A stretch of 64,000 nucleotides of DNA, taken from positions 2,059,419 through 2,123,418 of the forward strand of contig NC_052507.1 of assembly GCF_014356525.2 (NCBI RefSeq), written 5' to 3'. The notes below the pieces were generated by a model. That model was not told the origin of the DNA. It saw nothing but the letters and a program-made list of their open reading frames with translations, and did no database searches. Each line of letters begins with the position of its first letter. The stretch's first letter is position 1. The translations under genes and the position numbers were made by a program. This document shows, piece after piece, positions 47,103 through 60,200 of this stretch. This stretch comes from Nilaparvata lugens (lineage: Eukaryota > Arthropoda > Insecta > Hemiptera > Delphacidae).

Positions 47103-49759
47103 TGTATGTGCGTCTGTGTACACGATATCTCATCTCACAGTTGACGGAATGACTTGAAATTTGGAACGTATAGTCCTTACACTATAAGGATCCGACACGA
47201 ACAATTTCGATCAATTGCAATTCAAGATGGCGGCTAAAATGGCGAAAATGTTGTCAAAAACAGGGTTTTTTGTGATTTTCTCGGAAACGGCTCCAACGAT
47301 TTTGATCAAATTCATACCTGAAATAGTCATTGATAAGCTATACCAACTTCCACAAGTCCTATATCTGTAAAAATTTCAGGAGCTCCGCCCAATCTATGCA
47401 AAGTTTGATTTTAGATTACCAATTATCAGGCTTCAGATACGATTTAAACAAATAATTTTAGTGGAAAAGATTCAGCATATAAATCTCTACAATTTATGTT
47501 TTGTAACATTTTCATCTAAGATTGAAAATAAGCTCGAAATGCAAGAAAATAAGATTATTCAATTGCAAACTGTTGGCAACTGTTGATTCTATTAAATCAT
47601 TCACTATGAAGAGATAGCAGACCACGTGTCTCCAGCGTTATTGTTCTGTCACCAGCTGACAGATCTTTGAATAGTAGACTTGGAATGCGCGTGTACACTT
47701 GCGTCAGGTGATAAGTTTTTATAACGGCAAGGAAAGTTGTGTGAGTGCGCCACACCAGATTTTTGTTTATAGCAGAGCTAGATGTAGCTGCGCTGTCCTT
47801 GAAGGAAGGCTGCCGCAGCTGTTCACTGCTGTTTGCAGCTGTTTAGTGCCTGCTGGGTTTACACGAGATATACTGTACTCATTTGTTGTCAGAGTGCTAG
47901 TAGGTTACTGCGCATTGCGAGCATTTCTTTTTGATTCATATATTATTGTGCAATAATGGAGAGTGAATTTGACTGGTATAGAGACAAAATTATCCAATAT
48001 CTTCTTTCTCTTCTCTGTGCTGAAAATGTCACAGTAGCTGCGGCGAAAGCAGCGGGTGCTTCATTCAAGAACTACCTTCTTTTTTCGGCATGTGGCTGGG
48101 AACTGAGCTGTGAATACTGGTTTATTCCAAACTAGCCAACTATATGTAGCTCTGCTACAAGTAATGGCATCAAAATGGCAGCACAGAGAAGAAAAAGAAG
48201 ATATTTGATAATTTTGTCTCTATTCCAGTCTAATTCACTCTCCATCATTGCACAATCTATCTTCTATATATCTGGCGATCTATCTTTTATATATATAATG
48301 GCGAAATGGCACTCACTCACTGACTGACTGACTGACTGACTCACTCGCAGAACTAAAAATCTACCGGACCAAAAACGTTCAAATTTGGTAGGTATGTTCA
48401 GTTGGCCCTTTAGAGGCGCACTAAGAAATCTTTCGGCAATATTTTAACTCTAAGGGTGGTTTTTAAGGGTTTGAAGTTCGTCTTTTAGCATGTATATTCT
48501 TCTTATTCTCTTAATTATAATTGAAAAATGTCCATACCATATGATTTGTTAATATAGAACTATAATCTAGAGAGAGTACCTCTTAGGTTGACACCAAGTT
48601 GAAGATTGAAATGCATTTATCGCGGAAAAATTGATTGGGCACTGCTACTTCAATCAGAGCTATTCCTGGAAATATTATATTACTAGCCGTCAGGGTCGCT
48701 TCGCTTGCCATATCTGTTTAGCCAGACGTTTATTCTGGACCCCCGACTGGATCGTCCTACAAATGAAAAATGCAGGCGAGCGAAGCGAGCCTGCTGATCT
48801 TACTCTTGGACGATCCAGTCGGGTGTCCAGGGGGCGGAGTCTCCTGGCTAGACGGATATGGCGAGCGAAGCGAGCCTGACGGCTAGTAATATATAAATCA
48901 AAAACAAATGCTCGCAATGCGCAGTAACCTACTAACACTCTGACAAGAAATGATTACAGTATATATCTGGTGTAAACCCAGCAGGCACTAAACAGCTGCA
49001 AACAGCAGTAAACAGCTGCGGCAGCCTTCCCCCAGGGACAGAGCAGCTACTTTTAGCTCTGCTATAAACAAAAATCTGGTGTGGTGCACTCACACAACTT
49101 TCCTTGCCGTTATGAAAATTGATCAACTGACGCTAGTGTTCCCGCGCATCTCAAATCTACTTTTCTAAGATCTGAGCCGGCTGGTGACAGGACAATAGCG
49201 CTGCAGACACACGAAGTCTGCTATCTCTTCATAGTGAATGATTTAATAGAATCAACAGTTGCCAACAGTTTACAATTGAATAATCTTATTTTCTCGAATT
49301 TCGAGCTTATTTTCAATTTTAGGTGAAAATGTTACTGAACATTAATTGTAGAGATTTTCATGCTCAATCTTTTCGACTTGAAATTTTTCGTTTAAATTGT
49401 ATCTGAAGCCTGATAATTGAGAATCTAAAATCAAACTTTGCATAGATGGTGCAGTGCTCCTCAAATTTTTACACATATGAGACTTGTGGCAGCTGATAGA
49501 GCTTATCAATGACTTTTCTAGGTATGAATTTGATCAAAATCGTTGGAGACGTTTTCGAGAAAATCACGAAAAACCCTGTTCTTGACAACATTTTCGCCAT
49601 TTTAGCCGCCATCTTGAATTGCATTTGATCGAAATTGTTCGTGTAGGATCCTTATAGTGTAAGGACCTTACGTTCCAAATTTCAAGTCATTCCGTTAATT
49701 GGGAGATGAGATATCGTGTACACAGACGCACATACACTCATACAACACACACACACACA

Positions 49760-49814
<55 letters not shown>

Positions 49815-51228
49815 TATACAGACCAATACCCAAAAACCACTTTTTTGGACCCAGGGAACCTTGAAACGTATAGAAATTGGGATACCTTATTTTTTTCGGA
49901 AGCAATACTTTCCTTACCTATGGTAATAGGGAAAGGAAAGTAAAAATTGTCATGTAGCAGAGCTATAATAATATGTAGCTGACAGAGCTATATGTAGCTC
50001 AAATTTTAGAGCTATATAGCTCTCCAGCTACATAGTGTAGGATTGTGCTATTCCTGCCCCTAATTTAGATTATAGTGAGGTCCACGTTATTAGTGAGGCA
50101 GTGTTTGATTAGGAATGGTATTGCTATCCTTGTCTATCATTCAACAAAGCGGATAGCGCTATCTTTTTCACGCTTTACTCTGTTGCCAGATCGCCTTTTA
50201 ACAATGTAGATTCAATAATGCAGTGTTTGATTAGGAATGGCACTGCTATCCTTGTCTATCATTCAACAAAGCTGATAGCGCTCTCTTTCTCGCTATGCTC
50301 TGTTGCCAGATGACCTTTTAACAATGTAGAATCAATAATTAATTAACAAAATATTTCATCTTCATTATGAAATTATTGAACAATATAATTTCTTGCTTGA
50401 TAAAATATCATTGATTATTTTAAACTAGAATGAACAGTTAATATTACATAAACCAGTATCAACTACCGTTTATAGAAGGCATTGACAAGACAGAGGTTCG
50501 GCAACGTTGTTCGCCTATCTTTCTTCATTGCTATCATAACGTGGATCTCACTATAGTATCAGCTACCTACCGTCTATAGAAGGCATTGACAAGACAGAGG
50601 TTCGGCAACGTTGTTCGCCTATCTTTCTCCACTGCCATTATAACGTGTACCTCACTATAGCGATGTGGGTGACTATTTCAAATTGAATGAAAAGACAAAA
50701 AGTAATTTTTCACCCTTGGACAAATTGTCGCCCTCGTTCCCCGCATGTGTAGAGAGTTACACTTTTGTACTTTACTCCACAAATGATTTTTCGTCACACT
50801 GCACAGAAAGCAGCTGTTTTCCAGTCCCTACGTAGATCTGAAAGACATTGTTTGCAGACGACTCTCGTCTGACGTAAGAACAGGTTTCTTTCCGGCCTAG
50901 GCCAGAAAGAGTACCCTTTCCAGCTGCTAACATGGAACTAAGAAAGGTGATCAAAAAACAGCTGATCAAAAAACTTTTCATTATTTGTGTTCATTATTCA
51001 ATAATTAAAACATTAATTTATAATAATATCATCTTATTGCCATTTGAAAGAATAAAAAAATATAAACTCAACCTCCCACATAATTGAACATCATCTTTTA
51101 GGTTATTTAGATGAATCAGAATAAAAAATAAAAATACATGGACAATTTCCTAATATTCAGATTACCTCAGATTTGCTAGAGCCATCACCTTCCACTTCTG
51201 CTTTCGGAAGTGCTTAGTAAACAACTAT

Positions 51229-51286
<58 letters not shown>

Positions 51287-54200
51287 TATTTTTGTGTGTG
51301 GCGAAAAATAGCGTTCGCACCACGGGCAAAAATGTTTTTCCGGCTCTCAATCTTTTCTACAATATCGCCAAAACCGATTTCGAGCCGGAAAAATCTCATT
51401 TTCTGCTCTAGGTGCGAAATATACTATTTTCTTCAGTTTTACAAAAAATTAAGAATGAAAATGAAGTAAAAAAGTTTTTATTAGGAGGCGTTAGGACTTT
51501 CAAGTCCTCTCTACCGCTCAACCTCGAGTGATGCTTCTATGTTTACTATTTTCAAACTCGTTAATTAATAAAAAACGTTCTTTCAGGCTGACTTTCTCTC
51601 CAGAGCGCCTTGCTGAAGACCATGTTGATTCCAATAAGAAATCCGCATCTCATCTATCCGCTCCAGGAACCCCGGTAAGAAATTTTTCTCTGCTTAAAGA
51701 AGTATTTTCAACTGAATAGTACCGATTAAAAAATAATGAATAATACTGATTTTGAAGCACTCAAATTCAAACCATACTTCACACAATTAATGTTCCAAAA
51801 CTTGGAGTTGAAAATTGATCAAATATTCACAATATTGGTGAAGAACTGTTTTCAAACTTTTATGTTTTGACTGTTTTGGAACTCGCCAATCAAAACCAAC
51901 TTTTTGAGTGTTCACATTTATGTGAATTCTTATAAATTACCATGTTCTACAAATTAGTGTAGATCTGTCTGTGTATCTTTTCCAAGCTTTAATGCTTTGA
52001 CTTTTCTTAAAACTTGCCAATCAAACTAATTGTTAAAACTAACACTAATTGTTTAATGCTCACAATACATATTTATGAACAGTTCTTTCAAAAACCTCAA
52101 CTTTTTCACATTTTCTCAAACTTTCATTGTTTGAATGTTTTTTAGACCGGCCAAGGAAGACCGGAATCTTCTCCAATGGAAACTGATAGTGAATGGAAAA
52201 CTTCAACGGAATCTAATGAAAGGTCTGTAATCTATTGAAAGCAATCTTTAAATATTTTTCAGTATGATTTGTAATTTAAAGAACTCTTAAACTTATCGTA
52301 TATAACTTTTCACTTTTTTTGCTTTATTGAAGTTATGTATGATGTCATCAATGATTGTTTGTTTTGTTGCTCAATAACTTTAAACTTGAATTTGTAGTTT
52401 GAATTATCTAGGATTAAATCAAGCTATGGTCGAATTTTTCATGAAGTGTTTCAATAAGGTAAGCTGATTGTTCAACTATAGTGAGATCCACGTTATAATG
52501 ACAGTGAAGGAAAGATAGGAGAACTACGTTGCTGATTTTCTGCCTTGTCACTGCCTTCTGTTGATGGTAGATGGAAATGTTGCAGAGGTAGAAAAGGATA
52601 GCGCTTTTGTCGAATGATAGACAAGGATAGCAACACCAATGTTAAACAAATACTGCCCTTATAATGTGGACCTCACTATAAGAGATATGTTGGTCAACTA
52701 AAATAGAGGGAGAGAGAATAGTTAGAGAGAAAGAAAGAAAAGAGAGTGAGCGAGAGAGAGAGAGTTAGCGCGGACCTCACTCCTCACTATAGTATTATAA
52801 TTAAGGGCTAGTTTTTCCAAGCTCGGGATTTGGCTAAGTTCTAGACTTTAAACAGCTGGAATAAGAAAATTGGCTATTCAAAACGGGGCGTAGTTGTAGT
52901 CATTGTCAAAAGTCAAGTTTGATCTAAATTTCAAAAAACTAGAAAATTAAACACAAAATAAAATAAAGAGGAAGTAGTGTAAAGTTTCAGCTGTTTTGAA
53001 TTATTTAGAAATGTTCAATTTCGTCAAAGAAAAACGTTTCCAATAATAGAAATGAGAAAATGAAAACTGCGACTACGCCCCGTTTTGGAAAGCTAATTTT
53101 CTGACTCCAGCTGTTTAAAGTCTAGAACTTAACTAAATCCCGAGCTCGGAAACCGGCCCTAAATCCCTATTGGGGATACGTGCCTTGATACTACTATATT
53201 TAAAGTAGAGCCAACAAAAAATATTTGACTTAGCCTAGAATATTTTACCTGTATATCCCTCATGCTTTCCTTTCATTTACTATTTTAGCTCATTATTAAT
53301 ACAATATTTATCTAGTACAATATTATGTTTTTGTTTGATACTTTTCAAATGTTCACAATTTGGATATGATGCATAGTATCATAGACAAACAATAGCATAA
53401 GTAGATATCCCATGGTATAGGGCGTTTATGTCGCAACTTTTACTGTTATCTCAAGCCGATTACTGTCGATTATTGTCGATTTTTACTGTTTTGACCGGGT
53501 AAGAGTGTATGAACGGCACTCATGAGAGACTACCAGCCTCATAAAGCTTCACAAGAAAGACTATAGGCTTGAGATAACAGTAAAAGTTGCGACATAAACG
53601 CCCTATACCATGGGATATCTACTCATGCTATTGTTTCTCTATGATAGTATCTACCTTCTTGGTGGCTCGGAACCCCACCTAGAGCTGTAGGTTCATCTCA
53701 TGTCTCATGAGTCCTACTATTCACGCACAAGCCTGAAGCTTACGTGGGCCTAATCTTCAGGAATAGTTATTTGTGCAACTAGTGCGCAAAGTGACAGTTT
53801 GCTGCACCGAAAGAAACGTTTATGCCCGAGCCGTAGGCGAGGGCGGAATGGTTTCTTGAGTGCAGCAGAGGAACTTTGCGCACGTATTTCACATTAAGTT
53901 TTTCCTACAGTTACCATTGAATATGAAAAGTGGGTAATTATGGGTAAAATTGCCTGAAATCCATCAAATAACTTAGTAGTGTTTGAATGGCGAGGCGGCT
54001 GTGTGGTGTGTGCTGTGGTGGCACTGTGCTGTTGCTGTCCTCGTTATATAGTATATTTCGCACCTAGAGCAGAAAATGAGATTTTTCCAGCTCGAAATCG
54101 ATTTTCAAGTCCGAGGCCGTAGGCCGAGGACTAGAAAAGATTGAGAGCTGGAAAAACATTTTTGCCCGTGGTGCGAACGATATTTTTCGCCACACTACAG

Positions 54201-57200
54201 GTATTGCTGACAAAATAAATAAAGAATACAAAATAAAGAATACTCGTTAAGCTATCGTACCTATCTCTTGATTTTAGTGGTAGAAGATTTGCAGTCAGGA
54301 TTTCAGATTCTTTTAAAATTTCACTTGGAATACCACAGTCATCTTCAAGCATTTTTGAAAATTCGGAATGCACTAATCAACAATAAATAATTAAATAAAA
54401 CTGGTTGCGAAGCGAATTAGTTTGATTCGAAACTGGAACTAAAATCATGGCGACTTCAGCTTATTATGAAAGTGGACACTCGCCCGATCTAGCGGATGAC
54501 TTATTAATAATAATTAGCGCGTTGTTTCCAGCCATAAGCGGCTGGAAAGAGACAACTTTCTGGCCTAGACCGGAAAAGAAACCCTTTTCTGACGTCGTCT
54601 GCAAACAAGGTCTTTCAGATCTACGTAGGGACTGGAAAACAGCTGCTTTCTGTGCAGTGTGGCGAAAATATATAATAGTAATAATTAGCGCGTTGTGCTT
54701 GGTTGCACCTCTGCTCACTATAGCAGCCACAGCAGTCACTGTTACCAACTTCATTTTGATTTTGCTGCACTGTTGCTCCATATAACCTACTAAGTATTTT
54801 TCGTTGCCATGTTGCAAATCTGGAGTGCAGAAAAATTTTTCCCGCACTAGGGCGGAAAAGTGATTCTTTGCGTTCTGTAATCAGTGCAGCAATGGCCACT
54901 TTTCAACGTAACTGTAGGAAAAAAATATATTGGTATGTGAGCCTAAAACTTACGGTTCTCTGTTTTTTATTTCAGATTGAAACCAGAAGAGCTGGAAAAA
55001 TTAGGAGCGGATAGCAGACAAACAACTGGAAAAGATTCACATGTTGGAAGTCGTACGCCTCCGCCCAGGCAAAAATGTAAGAAACTGAACAAAATCTTTA
55101 CAATAAAATTTTCGTAGACAATTTAAAATAGTATTGGTAAATGGTAATAATTGATAGAGTTCAGTTAAATATGTTGAAACTAGCAGGTAACCCGTGCTCC
55201 GCCAGGGTCTGATTGGAAACTTGCAAAACTGAAAACTAGACCTACTGAAATCTTGAATTTAAAATAGGCCAACAACCATCCTCGGTAAATTGAGAATCTA
55301 TATGCTAAATTTCAAGTTAATCAGTCCAGTTGTTGAGACGTGAAGATTTCATCTAAGGGGCGGATCCGAGCTCGGGATTTAGCTAAGTTCTAGACTTTGA
55401 ACAGCTGGAGTGAAAAAATTGGATTTCCGAAACGGGGCATAGTCGCAGTCCAAGTTTAAATTAAATTTGGAAGAGAAATAGCACAATGACTACCTTATTA
55501 TTTTATCTACCAATGTCATTACATTCGTGTAATTTGCATTGTAAATACATAAATTTCGAAAAACTAGAAAATTGAACACAAAATAAAATGAAAGAGAAAA
55601 TAGTGTGAAGTTTCAGCTATTTAGAATTATTTACGAATATTTCATTTCGTCAAGGAAAAACTATTCCAATTAGAGAAATGATAGAATAAAGATGTGACTA
55701 CGCCCCGTTTCGGAAAGCCAATTTTCTGACTCCAGCTGTTTAAAGTCTAGAACTTAGCTAAATCCCGAGCTCGGAAACCGGCCCTAAATAAAACTATTCT
55801 CAATGTTATCACACCCTTTTATTGAGTTAGTAATATTCAAAGTCATTTATTTATTTAATTTATACACTAAGTGAATTATCAAAATAATAATGTCAGTCAA
55901 GTCAAATTTACTTCCCATTCCGCAATTCATAATCTTCAGTCTTAAGCAAAAACCGTCTGGGAGACACACTGGTATCTGATATTCCATTGCAGTATACAAT
56001 GATTATTTATATTTTCCTACAGTTACGTTGAAAAGTGGCCATTGCTGCACTGATTACAGAACGCAAAGAATCACTTTTCCGCTCTAGTGCGGGAAAAATT
56101 TTTCTGCACTCCAGATTTGCAACATGGCAACGCAAAATACTTAGTAGGTTATATGGAGCAACAGTGCAGCAAAATCAAAATGAAGTTGGTAACAGTGACT
56201 GCTGTGGCTGCTATAGTGAGCAGACGTGCAACGAAGCACAACGCGCTAATTATTAGTATTATATATTATAACCAAGGACAACGAGGACTTTAGGATTTTA
56301 GGATTGAGGTTTTTATCAATAATAAAATTACACAGAAAAACATTTGATGCATTTCAGGCAATTTTACCCATAATTACCCACTTTTCATATTCAATGGTAA
56401 CTGTAGGAAAAATTAAATGTGAAATACGTGCGCAAATTTCCTCTGCTGCACTCAAGAAACCATTCCGCCCGAGCCGTAGGCGAGAAACGTGAACGTTTCT
56501 TTCGGTGCAGCAAACTGTCACTTTGCGCACTAGTTGCACAAATAACTATTATTTTAATATGTAAATGTTTTATTTAAATTGTAGATCACTCGGAAGGAAC
56601 GTCAGACTTGCCCAGAACACCCTCCAGTGCATCCTACCATTACGCGAGGAACAAGCCTTGCCTTGTCAGCCTCGAGAAACTCAACCTCACACCAGACAGT
56701 AATGGTAAGTGATTCTATTTGAAAAGTATCTATATATATAAAAGCGAAATGGCACTCACTCACTCACTCACTCACTCGCATAACTAAAAATCTACCGGAC
56801 CAAAAACGTTCAAATTTGGTAGGTAAGTTCAGTTGGCCCTTTAGAGGCGCACTAAGAAATCTTTTGGCAATATTTCAACTCTAAGGGTTGTTTTTGAGGG
56901 TTTAAAGTTCGTCTTTTAGCATGTATATTATTCTTCTCCCAATCTCTTAATTAGAATTGAAATTTCCATATCATATGTTACTATAGAACTATAATCTAGA
57001 TAGAGTACCTCTTCGAAACAGTTGTTAACTGGCAACTAAATTAATAATTTTGTCAGGTTGGCATTAAGTTGAGTTGATTTTGTTAGGTTGGCACCAAGTT
57101 GAAGATATAAATGCATTTATCGCGGAAAAATTGATTGGGCACTGCTACTTCAATCCTGGGAATATTATATTACTAGCCGTCAGGCTCGCTTCGCTCGCCA

Positions 57201-60200
57201 TATCTGTTTAGCCAGACGTTTAGTCTGGACCCCCAACTGGATTGTCCTAATATAATATGATAAAAATGAAAAAATGCAGGCGAGCGAAGCGAGCCTGCTG
57301 ATCCCATTCTCGGACGATCCAGTCGGGGGTCCAGGGGGCGGAGCCCCCTGGCTAGACGGATATGGCGAGCGAAGCGAGCCTGACGGCTAGTAGAAGATAA
57401 ATTGACATGTGAATTATATGAAAGACTATCAGGTAACCCATGCTACGCGAGGGTCTGATTAGAAACTTCTAAACTGAAAACTTGACCTACTGAAATCTTG
57501 AAGAATTCGAAATAGACCTTTAACCATCCTCGGTAAATTAAGAATCTATATGCAAAATTTCAGGTTCATCAGTTGAGTAGTTGAGACGTGATGATCCGTG
57601 GTCATTCGTGAATTTCCTATTCCGTATGTGTATAAGCATAGAGAAACGATAGCATAAGTAGATATCCCATGGTATAGGGCGTTTATGTCGCAACTTTTAC
57701 TGTTATCCCAAGCCGATAGTTCACGTAGTCCATTCCCATGCAGCTGTGTGACGCTGGTAGTCTCTCAAATTGTGCTGTTCATACACTCTCACCCCAACCA
57801 AACAGTAAAAATCTACAATAATCGGCTTGAGATAACAGTAAAAGTTGCGACATAAATTCCCTATACCATGGGATATCTACTTACGCTATTGTTTCTCTAT
57901 GGTATAAGCCAGTTCTTTCCTCTATTATATTATAGACTAACAGGTAACCCGAGCTCCGCCAGGGTCCATTTTAAAGCTTGACAAACTGAAAAAAACTTGA
58001 CGTAATGAAATCTTGAAGAATTGAAAATGGGCGTATAACTATCCTCGATTGATTAAGAATCTATGCAAATCAAATTAAGTAAAAATTCAAGTCAATCAGT
58101 CCTATTAGTCCGGGCGCAAATGTCAAGAATATAATTATATTGGAGCTTCCAGATCGCTGAATTGATCCGATATCCTCTACATTGTTAGAATATTACAAGA
58201 GATTTCTTGAAATTGTACATGTTTTAGCCGCCATCTTGTTTTATTATGATGACAAACATTTTTGAGATTGCCATCATGGATAATCTCTTTCTAAACATCG
58301 ACATTAAGATATATCGTTCCAAAGTTGAAAAAACGCTCTAAATTTCATAGATTTAAAAAATTCCTCTGTACATCTTGCACAAAAAAAGTTGTAATGGAAT
58401 GAAATTTAAAAAGAAATTAGAAAAAAAGTTTTTTTTGGGCTTTTGAAGGTTATAACTAGAAAAATATGCGTTTTAGAGTAAAATTTCATAGAATAAAATA
58501 TTTCATAGAATAAATTTTTTAATAGAGTAAAATTTCATAAATTTTGTAGAGGAAGATTTTAAAAATATTTTTGTCCAAGAAAACGGTTAAATATATTGAA
58601 TGGTTATTGAAATACAAGCGATATAGCAAAACCCTGAACATTTTGGCTGCCATCTTGTTTCCGAGGTGTTTGCCTGGGATTTCGACTTATCATCATCACG
58701 ATTCTTACGCTAAGCTGCGTACACATATTCGCGCTTCCAACCCGCACCGAGCACGCTCCTCCCTCATACCGCCCTCGTACCACCATCGAACCACAGTCGT
58801 TCCGCCCACGCACCCATCATGAACGTTACGGAAGATGTTAGATCTTCTCGCGTTCCCCGGTCGAACCACTGTTGCTCGCCGGTCGATCATCAATCGCTCT
58901 GCTGGAGTGACGTTCGGTTGCGGAGCAGAGCGAAAGTCTGTACGCACCTCTAGACCTAACGAAGAAATTGAGATATTTTCCACGGCTGTTACCCAAAAAT
59001 GACCACGGAATGACATTTGCACCCGGACTATATCCCGTACGTGTATAAGCCAGCTTTTTCCTTTATTATATTATAGGTGATAAATGTAAAGTAAAATGAA
59101 AATATGAAAGCTGATTTTCAAAAATATAGATTCAATAATTGAATACAATTATTGTATAATAGAAGGTCAATTAAATGGGAGAACATGATAAATTAGAAAT
59201 ACTATAGTGAGGTCCACGTTATAATGGCAGTAATTGATTAAAATTGGTGTTGCTATCCTTATCTATCATACGACAAAGCAGATTGCAACGTTACAAGATT
59301 GGTTTTTAACAATGTAGAAATACAATTAACAAATTATTTAATTTCAATTATGAAAATGTATTATTAAATCATTGAAAAATATAAGAATGAGAATGTTTGA
59401 TGCTATTTATTATTGAACCATGCCGACAGTTTAAAGTGTATCTCTCTATATTTAAATTATGAATAGTTATCCTATCCTATACGAGCAACTTCTGTTTATA
59501 TGTTTAGATGTTTGAATGTTTAGATGTTCATATGTTTGTATTTCACCGGATCTCGAAAACGGCTCTAACGATTCTCACGAAATTCAGAAGTAGGTTTATA
59601 ATATAAAGATTCGATTACACTAGGTCTCATCACTGGGAAAACTCGCTGAAGGACATTAAAAGAATAATTATTATTCATCCTTGGAAAAACAGCTGATAAT
59701 AATTATTTCGTTGTCTGTTGGGGATGGAAGTGAGTGAGCGAGTTCATGTGTGTGGGACTGTGTCAAAAATATGACTCAGCTGTTGAACTTTTATAATCAT
59801 TCAATCAGGTACTTTGTGCCGGTTGCAAATAAGCCGGGTTATTTTCAATCCTGATTAATTTCAGTAGATCCATCTTTTTGAAATTATCTTTTCTGAGTTG
59901 GTTCACGTGAAGTTAATCAGGATTAAAATTTAACGGCTTTTGTGCAACTGGGCCTTTGTGAGGGAAAGTTTTGCATTCCTCTGGGAATTAATCTCAATTT
60001 ACTGTGATTAGAACATTTCTGTATGAATGTTATTATAATTTCTTCTTTCGTAATAAGCTTTTTATGCTTTTGTACTCCAGAGCGAAGCTCGGTTCCCGAT
60101 ATTAATTTATTAATCAAGTTAATTATTGGTTATGTTATAACGGTCGTATATTGACGAATGAAATATGATTGATCATTTTAAAGAAGAGTGAACAGTTAAT

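Noticed and set aside
58571..59022. Arg/His-rich ORFs on both strands
   Set aside because: They overlap a GC-richer miniature element and lack splice or domain support.
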